The notes under the pieces: model-generated
Databases searched by the model: none
Seen by the model: only the letters and a program-made list of their open reading frames with translations
What the model was told of the DNA's origin: nothing
NCBI RefSeq assembly: GCF_030408455.1
Contig: NZ_CP046977.1
Location: 1,054,001-1,118,000, forward strand
DNA from: Corynebacterium atrinae
Lineage (GTDB): Bacteria; Actinomycetota; Actinomycetes; Mycobacteriales; Mycobacteriaceae
Reading direction: 5' to 3'
Length of the DNA stretch: 64,000 nucleotides
Position numbers and translations under genes: made by a program
In this document: piece by piece, positions 28,609 to 40,301 of the stretch
How positions within the stretch are numbered: the stretch's first letter is position 1
Layout: each line of letters begins with the position of its first letter

Positions 28609-29232
28609 GTGCCTTCACTCTTGGGATTGGTCCCCCGGCTCTTGCCGCGACCCCGCGCGACGTCGGGCGGGGATCGCGTCGTGGTGTTATTACACGGCAC
28701 CGGTTCCGAACCAGGGGTATTCCACAAGCTTGCCCGTGCCTTGCGCGCCCATGACATCCGCCCGCTTGCCCTGGCCTATGGCCGGCGCGGGACCGAAGAC
28801 CTCGACCGCTCCGTGGAGGACATCGAACGCAGATTGCTCCAGATTGAGGCCCCGACCTTGGACATCGTCGGGCACTCTCTCGGTGGGTTGCTGGCCCTGC
28901 GGCTTGCGCATCGCCCCGCACTGCGCGGCAGGATTGGAACGATCGTGGGTCTGGGCGCCGCCTGGCGCGGCGTTCCCGATCATGGGAGCCATCGCCTGAC
29001 AAAGAAGGTGCTGGGCGAGTCCTTTGTCCAGGTCAAAACCACTGAGCCTTTCCCCGCCGAGGTCCCGGAAGGAGTCACGATCGTCTCTATCGTCTCTGAC
29101 GCGGACAAGGTCGTGCCCTCGTGGTCATCACGTCTGGGGCACGTCATTGAACTTACCGGCGTCAGTCACAGCCGCCTTCTGCACGAGGTCCCGGTCGTTT
29201 TGGCCTCACTCGGGGTGCGGGCGCGCCCCTGA
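28609..29232 (+). CDS. Alpha/beta hydrolase (lipase-like)
   Basis: 207 aa. The oxyanion segment is VVVLLHGTGSEPGVF, the nucleophile elbow is IVGHSLGGLLALRL, the acid is likely in VSDADKVVPSWSS, and the histidine is in GVSHSRLLHE. The size and motifs fit small lipases/esterases. No signal peptide is evident, though the start is short and hydrophobic. GTG 28609 follows a -10 box by 7 bases. Its last 27 bases overlap the end of the convergent gene. Confidence 0.8.
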   Translation: MPSLLGLVPRLLPRPRATSGGDRVVVLLHGTGSEPGVFHKLARALRAHDIRPLALAYGRRGTEDLDRSVEDIERRLLQIEAPTLDIVGHSLGGLLALRLAHRPALRGRIGTIVGLGAAWRGVPDHGSHRLTKKVLGESFVQVKTTEPFPAEVPEGVTIVSIVSDADKVVPSWSSRLGHVIELTGVSHSRLLHEVPVVLASLGVRARP

Positions 29233-30012
29233 GAAAAACGCCCTCGTCCACGCCTCGTCCTTGTATTGGGCGGGAACCGCGCCACCGAGCAGGCGCCGGG
29301 CCAGCGCCCCCTCCCCGGGAAGCTCCGCATCTGAGCCCAGCAAAATGATGTTGCCGTAGCGGCGGCCCTTGAGCATCGCCGGATCAGCGATGACGGCGAC
29401 GTGCTCGAACACCTCCGCCATGCCCGCCAACTCCGCCTTCGCATTGCTCAAATCAGGATGATCGCCACAGTTGGCCACGTACAACCCACCTGCCGAAAGG
29501 GAAGTGTGGACGGCGCGGAAAAACGACGGCGTCGATAAGCTTTGTGGCGTGACAGCGCCGGAAAAGACGTCCCGGATGATGATGTCCCGGCTGGCGGGGT
29601 GAAACCCGCGAGTAACCTCGCCGGCCTCACCGACGCGGATCTTCACCGTCGGGGCGCGCGGGATGTCGAACCATTCGCGCACGTAAGCCGCCAATTTGGC
29701 ATCGAGCTCCACCACCGTGTGCCGCGAACTCGGCCACACATGCGCCAAGTAGCGGGCCATGGAGCAGGCCGCCCCACCAAGGTGCGTGACCCGGACCGAG
29801 GAAGGATCGGACACGACATCCTCGATGATCGCGGCCATCCACCGCATGTACTCGAAATCGAGCTGATCAGGCCGGCCGATCTGAATATGCGATGACGGCA
29901 CGCCGTTGACCATGAGGGTCCAGGCATCCGGGTAAAAGTCATCCGGCACCAACTCAGCCGTGCCGGTGGAGATCTCATAGCTCCCCGTCGGCTTGTTTCG
30001 CGTTCTGCCCAT
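29206..30012 (-). CDS. Spermidine-synthase-like (fused-type) methyltransferase-fold protein
   Basis: 268 aa. The Rossmann region contains RVTHLGGAACSMARYLAHVWPSSRHTVVELDAKL, where the SAM/dcSAM glycine loop and acidic residue are recognisable, and RDIIIRDVFSGAVTPQSL, corresponding to the spermidine synthase active-site area. It resembles the spermidine synthase-like proteins of actinobacteria; polyamine-synthase activity is not certain. ATG 30012 has the -10 TAAACT 8 bases upstream on the minus strand, giving a leaderless start. Confidence 0.72.
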   Translation of the reverse strand: MGRTRNKPTGSYEISTGTAELVPDDFYPDAWTLMVNGVPSSHIQIGRPDQLDFEYMRWMAAIIEDVVSDPSSVRVTHLGGAACSMARYLAHVWPSSRHTVVELDAKLAAYVREWFDIPRAPTVKIRVGEAGEVTRGFHPASRDIIIRDVFSGAVTPQSLSTPSFFRAVHTSLSAGGLYVANCGDHPDLSNAKAELAGMAEVFEHVAVIADPAMLKGRRYGNIILLGSDAELPGEGALARRLLGGAVPAQYKDEAWTRAFFSGARPHPE

Positions 30013-30020
30013 GGCTGCCG

Positions 30021-30026
30021 AGTTTA
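30021..30026 (-). promoter_or_regulatory. -10 element (TAAACT) of the spermidine-synthase-like gene
   Basis: On the minus strand TAAACT is 8 bases before ATG 30012; leaderless arrangement. Confidence 0.45.
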
Positions 30027-30104
30027 GAGCAGGGAGTATTACACTGTGGGATCTGTACTCGATAGTGGGCAGGAAAATAGGGCACGAATATAAGGAAGGA
30101 AACA

Positions 30105-31178
30105 ATGCGCGTTCTGGTAGCGATGAGTGGCGGAGTCGATTCCTCGGTGGCCGCCGCCCGCATGGTGGAAGCGGGGCACGACGTCGTGGGCGTCCACCTC
30201 GCGCTGTCACGCGATCCGCAGGCAGTGCGTGAATCCTCCCGTGGGTGCTGTTCGCTCGAGGATTCGGCGGATGCGCGCCGGGTGTGCGACAAGCTGGGCA
30301 TCCCTTTCTATGTGTGGGACTTTTCCGATCGATTCCAGGCCGACGTCATCGATGATTTCGTCGCCTCCTATGAGGTGGGGGAGACCCCGAACCCTTGCCT
30401 GCGCTGCAACGAGAAGATCAAGTTTGCCGCGCTCCTCGAACGCGGCCTGGCCTTGGGGTTTGATGCCGTGGCTACCGGCCACTATGCCTCCATTGATGCC
30501 GATGGTCATCTGCGCCGTTCCACCGATCCCGACAAGGATCAGTCCTATGTCCTTGGTGTGCTCACGCGCCACGAACTCGAGCATTGCCTGTTTCCCATCG
30601 GGGATACGCCCAAGCCGCTCATCCGCGAGGAGGCCGCCCGCCACGGCTTTTCCACGGCGTCGAAGCCCGATTCCTATGACATTTGCTTCATCCCCGACGG
30701 CAACACCCAAGCCTTCCTCGGCGCGCGGATCGGCGTTCGTCCCGGCCTCATCGTGGACACATCGGGGACTCCGTTGAAGGAGCACGACGGCGCCTGGAAC
30801 TACACCATCGGACAACGTAAGGGCCTTGACCTGCGCAACCCGGCCGACGATGGTCGCCCGCGCTACGTCACGGATATCGACGCCGCGACCGGCACCGTCA
30901 CCGTCGGGCCCCGCGCCGCGCTTGCCGTCACCGGAATCACCGCCGACCGGCTCAAGGTGCTGCACCCGGCCATGACCGGTTCCTTGGACGCGATCGTGCA
31001 GGTCCGTGCCCATGGTGGCATCGCTGCCTGCCGCGCCGTCATCGACGGCGACACCATGACGCTGACTTTGGACAGCCCGTTGCAGGGTGTTGCGCGTGGC
31101 CAGGCCGCAGTGCTGTACCTGCCCGACCCGGACGGGGACATTGTCCTCGGGTCCGGAACGATCAGCGGCACCCGATGA
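30105..31178 (+). CDS. mnmA: tRNA-specific 2-thiouridylase
   Basis: 357 aa. The PP-loop is [11 protein letters not shown] at the N-terminus. The two catalytic cysteines lie in [12 protein letters not shown] and [11 protein letters not shown]. The enzyme thiolates U34 of Lys, Glu and Gln tRNAs with sulfur from a cysteine desulfurase. ATAAGGAAGG precedes ATG 30105. Its stop overlaps the next start (ATGA). Confidence 0.96.
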   Translation: MRVLVAMSGGVDSSVAAARMVEAGHDVVGVHLALSRDPQAVRESSRGCCSLEDSADARRVCDKLGIPFYVWDFSDRFQADVIDDFVASYEVGETPNPCLRCNEKIKFAALLERGLALGFDAVATGHYASIDADGHLRRSTDPDKDQSYVLGVLTRHELEHCLFPIGDTPKPLIREEAARHGFSTASKPDSYDICFIPDGNTQAFLGARIGVRPGLIVDTSGTPLKEHDGAWNYTIGQRKGLDLRNPADDGRPRYVTDIDAATGTVTVGPRAALAVTGITADRLKVLHPAMTGSLDAIVQVRAHGGIAACRAVIDGDTMTLTLDSPLQGVARGQAAVLYLPDPDGDIVLGSGTISGTR

Positions 31179-32131
31179 CCGCGTATGGCTTGGGCGTCCT
31201 CCCCGGCACCTCGCTTATCGACGCCGCCGATGTCATCATCTCCGAAACCGGCCAGCTTCCGCACATCCCCCAGCTTCCCGCCCGCGGGATCAGCTCCGAT
31301 GCGGTCGGCCGCACGGCCGCCCTGCTCGAATCAGTAAGCGTCGATCGGGGACCCCGCTCCTGGATCCTCACTGACCGCCCCCAGCTGCTCACCCGACGCG
31401 TCGAGGACCAACTATCCCGCGACCTCGATGGCTGCGAAGAGGCCTGGGGTACCACCCTGGAGACGGTCAAGGTGCAGGTCACCGGCCCGTGGACGTTGGC
31501 CGGTTCCATCGAATTGGCCAACGGTCACCGCGTGCTCACCGATGGCGGCGCTCTCCGCGATCTCACGGATGCCCTCATCGAGGGAATTCGCACCCACGTG
31601 GCCGATGTCCACCGTCGGTTCGGAGCCGAGGTCATCGTGCAGCTGGATGAGCCGCTGCTGCCGATTGTCAACGCCGGCATGCCCGGCGCCTCCGACTTCC
31701 ACCCCGTCCGCCCCGTCCACGCCAAGGACCTCGCCGAACTGCTCTCCCGAGTCGTGGGGGGAGTACCGGGTCCGGTCTATCTCAACCAGACCGGCTACGC
31801 CCCGCTGTGGTCCGTCGCCCGAGAGTCGGGGGTAGAAACCGTCCAGGTCACCGTAGACCAGGTGTCCGGCACCACCCAGCTCGATTCGCTGGGCCAAGCA
31901 ATCAGCTCCGGCCTGCGAGTCGGGCTCGGAATCACCACCCCGCGCGCCACGGAGCGCGAGGTCATGGGCCAGATCGCCCGGCTGTGGGATGAACTCGGCC
32001 TCGACCCCGCGCTGCTGGACACCCAGGTGGATATCCACCCGCGGGGAGGCTTCCCCACGGGATCGCTTCTCGACGCCGCCCGGGCCTACCGCCTCGCTGC
32101 CGCGATCCGGCCTGCGGAGGCTCTTTCTTAG
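31175..32131 (+). CDS. MetE-like (cobalamin-independent methionine synthase fold) protein lacking zinc ligands
   Basis: 318 aa, about the size of the MetE C-terminal barrel alone. The blocks [16 protein letters not shown] and [13 protein letters not shown] match MetE. The zinc-binding HxC and later Cys of real MetE are absent: the protein has a single cysteine, in DGCEEAWG, and the expected region reads [12 protein letters not shown]. It therefore probably does not make methionine. The mnmA-MetE-like-ligA order is kept in mycobacteria. It overlaps mnmA by 4 bases. Confidence 0.72.
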   Translation: MTAYGLGVLPGTSLIDAADVIISETGQLPHIPQLPARGISSDAVGRTAALLESVSVDRGPRSWILTDRPQLLTRRVEDQLSRDLDGCEEAWGTTLETVKVQVTGPWTLAGSIELANGHRVLTDGGALRDLTDALIEGIRTHVADVHRRFGAEVIVQLDEPLLPIVNAGMPGASDFHPVRPVHAKDLAELLSRVVGGVPGPVYLNQTGYAPLWSVARESGVETVQVTVDQVSGTTQLDSLGQAISSGLRVGLGITTPRATEREVMGQIARLWDELGLDPALLDTQVDIHPRGGFPTGSLLDAARAYRLAAAIRPAEALS

Positions 32132-32193
32132 CGGAGAAAACGCCGGGGAGGTGATGCTCGCCACGGTGGGCGACGAATATAAGGTTATCCTCC

Positions 32194-33135
32194 ATGGCCG
32201 TGTCCCCGCAGTCTCAGCAGCCTCAGCAGCCGAAGCTCCCGCCGGTGGGTCCCGCATGGGCTGGCACCCTCATGGGCACCTCCATCGCGTCGACGCTGAG
32301 CCTCATTCACGGATGGACGTGGCTGGCCTATGGCTTTCTCGTCATCGCCACCGTTGTCCTCGCCGTGTTGAGCATTGGCTGGCTAAGACACCGCAACCCG
32401 GGTTTTCACCAGGAGTTCATGGGCCCGTGGGGCATGGTCGCCATGGGCGTGCTGGCACTGGGAGCTGCCTGGACCGGTGTCACTGGAATGTGGAGCTTCC
32501 AACTCATCGCCTACGCGATCGCCTTGCCGCTGGGCCTGATCACCTGCCTGTGGCAGCTGCGTAAGTTCTCTGGCGCCCCGACGTTCCTCTGGGGTCTTGG
32601 CTTGGTGGCTCCCATGGTCGCGGCGACCTCGGGTGGGCAGCTCTCTGCTGCGGGGGTGTTGCCACGAGCCTTCTGGGTGATCTCGGTGGGCTGTTTCGCC
32701 CTCAGCTTCCTCACGGCCGTGCCCACCTTCGCCCGGGTCTACCTCGCCCTCATTCGGCGAACGACCTCCATTCCCGCGAGCATGGCCGGGAGCACGTGGA
32801 TTCCCCTGGGCATCGCCGGGCAGTCCACCGCCGCCGCTCAGGTCCTCTTTTTCGGAGACAAGGCAGCGGTCATCTACGGCACGACCTTCTTCGTCGTGGC
32901 CATACCCATGTTCATCTATGCCGCTTATCGATACTGGGGAGCCGCCTTCACGTGGGCCAACTATTCCCCGGCCTGGTGGGGCGCCACCTTCCCCATCGGC
33001 ACGATGAGCCTGGGCTGCCACTACCTCTCCGTGGCCACCGGCCTGGGATGGTGGGACGCCCTCAGCAAGATTTTCCTGGCCCTGGTGATCATCCACCTCT
33101 CCCTCAACACAGTTCGGGCCCTTAAGACTGCATAG
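32194..33135 (+). CDS. TDT-family membrane transporter (TehA/C4-dicarboxylate type)
   Basis: 313 aa with about ten membrane helices and a cytosolic Pro/Gln-rich N-terminus (PQSQQPQQPKLPPVGPAW). GPAWAGTLMGTSIAS and the final GWWDALSKIFLALVIIHLSLN fit the tellurite-resistance/dicarboxylate transporter family. Substrate unknown; the Corynebacterium group includes sulfite/tellurite-type and dicarboxylate members. No strong ribosome site is seen before ATG 32194. Its 3' end overlaps the convergent exonuclease gene by 14 bases. Confidence 0.7.
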   Translation: MAVSPQSQQPQQPKLPPVGPAWAGTLMGTSIASTLSLIHGWTWLAYGFLVIATVVLAVLSIGWLRHRNPGFHQEFMGPWGMVAMGVLALGAAWTGVTGMWSFQLIAYAIALPLGLITCLWQLRKFSGAPTFLWGLGLVAPMVAATSGGQLSAAGVLPRAFWVISVGCFALSFLTAVPTFARVYLALIRRTTSIPASMAGSTWIPLGIAGQSTAAAQVLFFGDKAAVIYGTTFFVVAIPMFIYAAYRYWGAAFTWANYSPAWWGATFPIGTMSLGCHYLSVATGLGWWDALSKIFLALVIIHLSLNTVRALKTA

Positions 33136-33790
33136 GCCAACTCGTGTTGACCGTCTTCGGGTCCTTGCCCTGGCCTTCTAGGTAGCGGGCGAAATCCTTC
33201 TGCCGCTCGTAGTAGCCCACCGCCTGCGTTTCCATGAGCTCATCCGAATCCATCGTCCCCAACTCCGGCCACTGCTTCACCTGCTTCCAGGCAATCCGCG
33301 CGGCAGCCAACGCATCGGAGGTGGCCTCATGCGCATTTTCTAGCCGCACGCCATAGTGCTCCGACAAATCAGTCAGCGTGCGACGCCCAGGGCGGTAGCG
33401 GTCCTTGATCTTGTCCACCACGAATGGATCAAACACCGGTCCGGTGACAGTGAAATCACCGGTGAGCTTGCGCAAGACCGTCAGATCATAGCTGGCATTA
33501 AACACCACGAGGGTGAGGCCATCCGCCCAGGCCTGCCGAATGGCCTGCACCGTATCCGCGAGCACCTCATCGTGGGGGCGGCCCTCGGCCCGAGCCTTCT
33601 CCGTGGTGATGCCGTGAATCTTCGCGGCCCCCTCCGGGATCTCCACCCCCGGATCGGCGAGGTGCTCGACGGCGCTGACATCCCTGCCATCAATGCGCAC
33701 GAGGGCAGAGGTAACAATGCGTGCCTCCAGGGGGTTGGCGGAGGTGGTTTCCAAGTCAAAAGACAGCATTCGGGTGGCGTCGAAGTTCAT
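33122..33790 (-). CDS. DnaQ-like 3'-5' exonuclease (DEDD family)
   Basis: 222 aa. Exo I is RMLSFDLETTSANP, Exo II is TLVVFNASYDLTVL, and Exo III is NAHEATSDALAAARI, giving the D-E-D-(H)-D metal-binding set. It resembles the epsilon proofreading subunit and stand-alone exonucleases. ATG 33790 has AGGGTGAG before it; a longer frame to 33928 is less likely. Last gene of a four-gene minus-strand group. Confidence 0.83.
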   Translation of the reverse strand: MNFDATRMLSFDLETTSANPLEARIVTSALVRIDGRDVSAVEHLADPGVEIPEGAAKIHGITTEKARAEGRPHDEVLADTVQAIRQAWADGLTLVVFNASYDLTVLRKLTGDFTVTGPVFDPFVVDKIKDRYRPGRRTLTDLSEHYGVRLENAHEATSDALAAARIAWKQVKQWPELGTMDSDELMETQAVGYYERQKDFARYLEGQGKDPKTVNTSWPMQS

Positions 33791-33795
33791 GCCAC

Positions 33796-34026
33796 TCACC
33801 CTAGCTTGCGCCCCAGACATGAATAGGCGAACGCCGCTGCATGCGCTGCTAGCAGCAGCGCAATGATCCACCACACCTCCACCCAGGGCAGCTTCCACGT
33901 CGCACCGATGATGAAGGCAAGCAACCACGTCGCCACCAGATCAGTCAACGAGGGGCGTTTCCGGAGAGACAGCACCAGGCTGCCGATGAGAAACAGGGCC
34001 AATCCCCAACCGATGAGCGCTCCCAT
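33796..34026 (-). CDS. Small hydrophobic membrane protein
   Basis: 76 aa with three hydrophobic stretches (~3-20, 28-45, 48-70) and a short basic C-terminus. It starts immediately after the serine hydrolase stop (TAAATG) and ends 5 bases before the exonuclease start, so it sits inside the operon. No family recognised; possibly a partner of the hydrolase. Confidence 0.6.
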   Translation of the reverse strand: MGALIGWGLALFLIGSLVLSLRKRPSLTDLVATWLLAFIIGATWKLPWVEVWWIIALLLAAHAAAFAYSCLGRKLG

Positions 34027-34983
34027 TTAGATCGACCCCCACAGTGCGTACGCAATGTCCTCGACCCCGAGGTCAGTGTCACCGACGACGTACACCGCCT
34101 TGTTCGTGGCGCGATCCACAATGAGTATCGAAGAATAGCCAAAGGTCCCGCCATTGTGGGCCCGCGAGCCGTCCTCGCGCACGACCCAAGCAACGTCGGG
34201 GACAGTAGCGTGGCGGGCATATCGGGCCATATCGGTGGCGGTGGACCGCAGGCCGCCGGCCGGGAGGTAACTATCCATCTCCCAGGGCTCGGCTTCGCGG
34301 CCCGCAGCATTAAAGCCGCGGGGAGCATCCGGGGGCACGGAGCCGAACGTCATGAGGTAGCTGTCATCCATCCCGCTCGGGCCGAGGACAACGTCGTGGA
34401 GCAATTCTTCATAGGTGGTTCCCGCTTCCATAGCGAGGAGGTGGCCCAACAAGGCGCTTCCCAGATTGGAATAGTTGAACTCACCGCGCTGGGAAAGCTC
34501 ACTATCGGCGACCTCGGCCAGCAGCTCGTCGCGAGTGTGACCAGCGTAAGGGTTCCCGGCAGTCATCTGTAGGTAGATATCGCGGAACACGTTGGTCTTT
34601 CCCAGCCGCGGGAGCCCAGAGGTGTGATCGGCCAGCTCCCGCAGGGTGACATCAGCAATGGGCGCGCCGGGGACGTCGATGATCTCCCCGACGGTCTGCG
34701 AATCATCCGTCCGCGCCAGAAGCTCGGCGGTGAAGGTTTTGGTGATGGATCCGATTTCGTACTCGGTGTTTTCGTCGGCGCCTAACCCGGCGAAGGTGGT
34801 GTCGTCGCCCACCATGGTGAAGGCCGAAAGGTGATGGTGGCCGCGTTGGGCATGCTCAGCGAGCGAGGCGGCCAGGGCGGGGTCTCCCGTCCGCTCGTCG
34901 GAGACCGTCACTTTACTCGGCCCAACGACAATCGCTGCGGCTAAGACGGCCAGTCCGGCCAGGATGCTCAATACAATGCGCAT
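34027..34983 (-). CDS. Serine beta-lactamase-like hydrolase (class C / DD-peptidase fold), secreted
   Basis: 318 aa. Begins with an N-terminal hydrophobic signal (MRIVLSILAGLAVLAAAIVVG). The active-site SxxK is EIGSITKTFTA, YxN is EFNYSNLGSA, and the third motif is HNGGTFGYSS. Family members include penicillin-binding proteins and esterases; no specific antibiotic resistance is implied. It overlaps the upstream ArsR gene by one base (TAATG), forming an operon with it. Confidence 0.8.
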   Translation of the reverse strand: MRIVLSILAGLAVLAAAIVVGPSKVTVSDERTGDPALAASLAEHAQRGHHHLSAFTMVGDDTTFAGLGADENTEYEIGSITKTFTAELLARTDDSQTVGEIIDVPGAPIADVTLRELADHTSGLPRLGKTNVFRDIYLQMTAGNPYAGHTRDELLAEVADSELSQRGEFNYSNLGSALLGHLLAMEAGTTYEELLHDVVLGPSGMDDSYLMTFGSVPPDAPRGFNAAGREAEPWEMDSYLPAGGLRSTATDMARYARHATVPDVAWVVREDGSRAHNGGTFGYSSILIVDRATNKAVYVVGDTDLGVEDIAYALWGSI

Positions 34984-35408
34984 TAGTGTTCCTCCGTTGC
35001 GGCGATGATGGTGAGGAGGGGAATGACCCGGGTGGGGCGGAGGGAAAACACTCCGGCCTGTTCCTTGGCCACCCACCCGCCGGCCTGCAAGGCCCCGAGG
35101 TGGTGGTAGGCAGTGCCGGTGGAAGTGACCACACGGTCGTCGACAAGCTCGGCGACGGTTGATGGCGCCTGCAGGAGGCGCTGGAGGATGGCGCCGCGCA
35201 CCGGGTGGGCGAGGGCGGCGAGCCGGTCGAGGTGATCCGTCCACGTGGTGTCGATAAGAAACTGCGCGGGGCGGTTCCATTCGTAGACAACACCTCCGTG
35301 AGTTCCGGTGAAGGAGATGAGGTCATCGACATCCGAAAGGTCTGGGCGTGTGCCCTCCAGGGCAGCGAGCCGGGATTCTATGGCAGCTAATCTCTCGTCT
35401 AATTCCAT
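34983..35408 (-). CDS. ArsR-family winged-helix regulator
   Basis: 141 aa. The HTH region is LDRLAALAHPVRGAILQRLLQAPSTVAELVDDRVVTSTGTAYHHLGALQAGGWV. There is no Cys-rich metal site. It heads the serine hydrolase operon and may repress it. ATG 35408 has TACTTT 7 bases upstream on the minus strand, giving a leaderless start; a TTG at 35444 is the alternative. An inverted repeat in its promoter region may be its operator. Confidence 0.75.
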   Translation of the reverse strand: MELDERLAAIESRLAALEGTRPDLSDVDDLISFTGTHGGVVYEWNRPAQFLIDTTWTDHLDRLAALAHPVRGAILQRLLQAPSTVAELVDDRVVTSTGTAYHHLGALQAGGWVAKEQAGVFSLRPTRVIPLLTIIAATEEH

Positions 35409-35410
35409 AA

Positions 35411-37501
<2,091 letters not shown>

Positions 37502-37508
37502 TGTGGGT

Positions 37509-37514
37509 TACATT
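37509..37514 (+). promoter_or_regulatory. -10 element (TACATT) of the gamma-glutamyltransferase gene
   Basis: TACATT ends 6 bases before ATG 37521; leaderless arrangement, starting just after the ligA stop. Confidence 0.45.
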
Positions 37515-37520
37515 GGGGTC

Positions 37521-39449
37521 ATGAATGCCACACGGCCAATGACCCTCACGGCCGTCATGAGCACGACGGCGCTGCTCCTGGCCGCCTGTGGTGGACCTAG
37601 CGACAGCGATCCACCGGCACCCACCACCTCCCATGCCGCCCCGGCGAGTGCCCCGACAGTCGAGCCGCTCAACGCCACCAACTGCCAGGTGGAGGCGGCG
37701 GACACCGCCGACTCCTCCGCAGCGGCAGCGGCCGATAGCGACCGAGACATCACCACCAACCCGGAGATCGCCACCGGCTACCGCTCCGGCATGCAGGCGG
37801 TGGCCAGCGAGAACTTCTCCGTCGCCACCGCGAATCCACTGGCAACCAAGGCGGCCTGCGACGTCCTCATGGACGGCGGCACAGCGGCGGATGCGCTCGT
37901 GACCGCCCAATTCGTCCTCGGCCTCACCGAGCCGCAATCCTCGGGCATCGGTGGCGGGGGATACATCCTTTACTACGACGCCGCCTCCGGGCAGACCTCG
38001 GCCATCGATGGCCGGGAGGTAGCCCCGCTGGCAGCGGATGAGAACTATCTCCAGGATGCGGTGCCGGATGCGCGCCGCTCGGGTCGCTCCATCGGCGTCC
38101 CCGGAATTGTCGCGGCGCTCGGTGAATTGCACGAGCGCCAGGGAGCCCGCGCATGGTCGGACAACCTGACTCCGGCGGCGGAGCTCGCCACCGCAGGCTT
38201 CGAGATTTCGCCAAGGATGGCCGCGTCCGTGGCCGACTCGGCCGAGGACCTCGCCCGCGATCCGGAAGCTGCCGCCTACTTCCTCGACGATGGGGTGGCG
38301 AAGCCAGCCGGGACGAGGATGCAGAACCCGGAGTACGCCGCGGTCGTCGATAAGCTCGCTGCGGAAGGCCCGGACGCGCTGTACACCGGTGAGCTGGCGC
38401 AAGCCATTGTGGACAAGGCGGCCTCCACCGATGGTGGGATGACTCCCTCGCTCATGACCACCGCTGACCTGGCCGGCTACACCCCGGTGACCCACGAGGC
38501 GCTGTGTGCGCCCTATCGCTCATTCGAGGTATGCGGCATGCCGCCGTCCTCATCGGGTGGCGTCGCAGTCTTAGAGACCCTGCGCCTGCTCAACGCCTAT
38601 GACCTGGCGCAATATGCCCCCGCCGAGGCGGGACCAAATGGCGCCCTACCGGCCGCCGAAGCCGTGCACCTCGTGTCGGAGGCCGAGCGACTCGCCTACG
38701 CCGACCGCGACGCATACATCGCCGACCCCGCGTTCACCGACATCCCCGGTGGCGTGGGAGTATTCCTCAGCGACTCCTACATCGCGGAACGGGAAACGCT
38801 CATTGACCCCGAGAAGTCCATGGGCAGCGCCCAGCCCGGCGAGCTGGTTCCCGCGATGGCCCGCGGGGCCGACCTGCCCGAACAAGGCACGACGCACATC
38901 AGCATCATCGACGGCCAGGGAAATGCTGCCTCCGCGACGACGAGCGTCGAAGCCGCGTTCGGCTCCTTCCACATGACGAACGGATTCCTCCTGAACAATC
39001 AGCTCACCGACTTCAGCGCGGACCCGGTCGGGGAGGATGGCCAACCAGTGGCTAACCGAGTCGAGCCGGCCAAGCGGCCGCGCTCGTCAATGGCGCCGAT
39101 GCTGGTGTTTGACGACGGCCAGCTCAGCATGGTCGTCGGCTCACCCGGTGGCTCGCTCATCATCCAGTACGTGACCAAAACACTGGTCAATATCATCGAC
39201 TGGGAGATGAATCCGCAGCAGGCGGTCTCCGCGCCCAACTTCGGTGCCCGCAATACCCCGGTCACCGGCATCGGCGGCGAGCATCCCCTCATGGATGACC
39301 CGGGAGTCTTGCTCAGCCAGCTTGAAAGCCTGGGGCATGAGATATCGGTAGATGACCAGTCCAGTGGGCTATCTGCCCTCGTGGTCACAGACACGGGAAT
39401 TCTCGGCGGCGCCGATCCCCGCCGGGAGGGAACAGTTCTGGGCGGCTAG
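37521..39449 (+). CDS. ggt: Gamma-glutamyltransferase, lipoprotein-anchored
   Basis: 642 aa. The signal peptide ends in the lipobox LLLAACGG (lipidated Cys about residue 27), followed by a Pro/Thr/Ala-rich linker. The self-cleavage nucleophile Thr is in PEQGTTHISIIDGQGNAAS, with the substrate motifs FGSFHMTNGFLLNNQ and LVVGSPGGS downstream. The enzyme cleaves or transfers gamma-glutamyl groups outside the cell. Its stop overlaps the convergent ACT gene by 4 bases. Confidence 0.9.
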   Translation: MNATRPMTLTAVMSTTALLLAACGGPSDSDPPAPTTSHAAPASAPTVEPLNATNCQVEAADTADSSAAAAADSDRDITTNPEIATGYRSGMQAVASENFSVATANPLATKAACDVLMDGGTAADALVTAQFVLGLTEPQSSGIGGGGYILYYDAASGQTSAIDGREVAPLAADENYLQDAVPDARRSGRSIGVPGIVAALGELHERQGARAWSDNLTPAAELATAGFEISPRMAASVADSAEDLARDPEAAAYFLDDGVAKPAGTRMQNPEYAAVVDKLAAEGPDALYTGELAQAIVDKAASTDGGMTPSLMTTADLAGYTPVTHEALCAPYRSFEVCGMPPSSSGGVAVLETLRLLNAYDLAQYAPAEAGPNGALPAAEAVHLVSEAERLAYADRDAYIADPAFTDIPGGVGVFLSDSYIAERETLIDPEKSMGSAQPGELVPAMARGADLPEQGTTHISIIDGQGNAASATTSVEAAFGSFHMTNGFLLNNQLTDFSADPVGEDGQPVANRVEPAKRPRSSMAPMLVFDDGQLSMVVGSPGGSLIIQYVTKTLVNIIDWEMNPQQAVSAPNFGARNTPVTGIGGEHPLMDDPGVLLSQLESLGHEISVDDQSSGLSALVVTDTGILGGADPRREGTVLGG

Positions 39450-40117
39450 CGGAGGATCGCGCCGACGATCCGCCCCAGGTGGCCCAGGTGCTCCACCTCG
39501 CTAGCGAGGAAGTCCGGGCCACCGGTACGCCCCACGACCAAAACCAAGCCGGTGCCCTCCAACGGGGTGACGGCGAGGGAGGAGTCGAGCAGCCCCCATG
39601 ACGCGGGAACCCAGTCCTCCATGTCGGGGTTGAGGATGCGGGCAGCGGTGACGGAAATGTCAACGGGGCTCGAACCATCGTCCTCGGGTGCAGCTTGGGA
39701 AGCAGCGACGCGGGTGATGGAAGTACTCGCCTCGACATCATCAAGCACGATGCCCCACGACGCAGTCATGGACTGGGGAGTGACCTTGACCAGCTCCTCC
39801 ATGGCGCGGGGGATGTTGCCCGAGTGGGCGGCCACTTTAGAGAGCATCTCGATCTGTCCCCGGCGATCCACGCGGCCAGAGAAGGGCCGGATGGAATCGA
39901 CCTCGACGCCGTCGATGGAATTGGCGGCCGTGATGAGCGTATCGGCCATGACATCGTTGGGCAGCTCCACGACAATGTCATCCATGACCGTGCCATCAGG
40001 GAAGGTCTCGACAACGTCAACGGACATAATATTGCCGCTGACCACGCCAATCGCCTCCGCTAGTTCACCTAAGCTTCCCGGTGCATCGGGGAGCAGAACG
40101 CGGATGAGGAAGGACAT
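39446..40117 (-). CDS. ACT-domain amino-acid-binding protein
   Basis: 223 aa. The N-terminal ACT domain is [34 protein letters not shown]; the rest is less conserved but retains a second [17 protein letters not shown] segment. Such proteins are common regulators without catalytic activity. AAAGGTGG precedes ATG 40117. Divergent from gatCA, so the ~184-base gap holds both promoters. Confidence 0.72.
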   Translation of the reverse strand: MSFLIRVLLPDAPGSLGELAEAIGVVSGNIMSVDVVETFPDGTVMDDIVVELPNDVMADTLITAANSIDGVEVDSIRPFSGRVDRRGQIEMLSKVAAHSGNIPRAMEELVKVTPQSMTASWGIVLDDVEASTSITRVAASQAAPEDDGSSPVDISVTAARILNPDMEDWVPASWGLLDSSLAVTPLEGTGLVLVVGRTGGPDFLASEVEHLGHLGRIVGAILR

Positions 40118-40301
40118 GGTGAGTGGGCCACCTTTTCAATCAATTGCTTGCCGGATACATCAGTGTGAGTTCATCTTAGATACAAAACTGCCCAAATTGG
40201 GGACCCTCTCCGTTTCGCCCGCGCAATCTTCGGCCGGGATGGCAGCTGCAGTACCATGGGAAAAGTTCATTCGTAGACGTGTAGTAAGGATTGAGCCTAA
40301 A

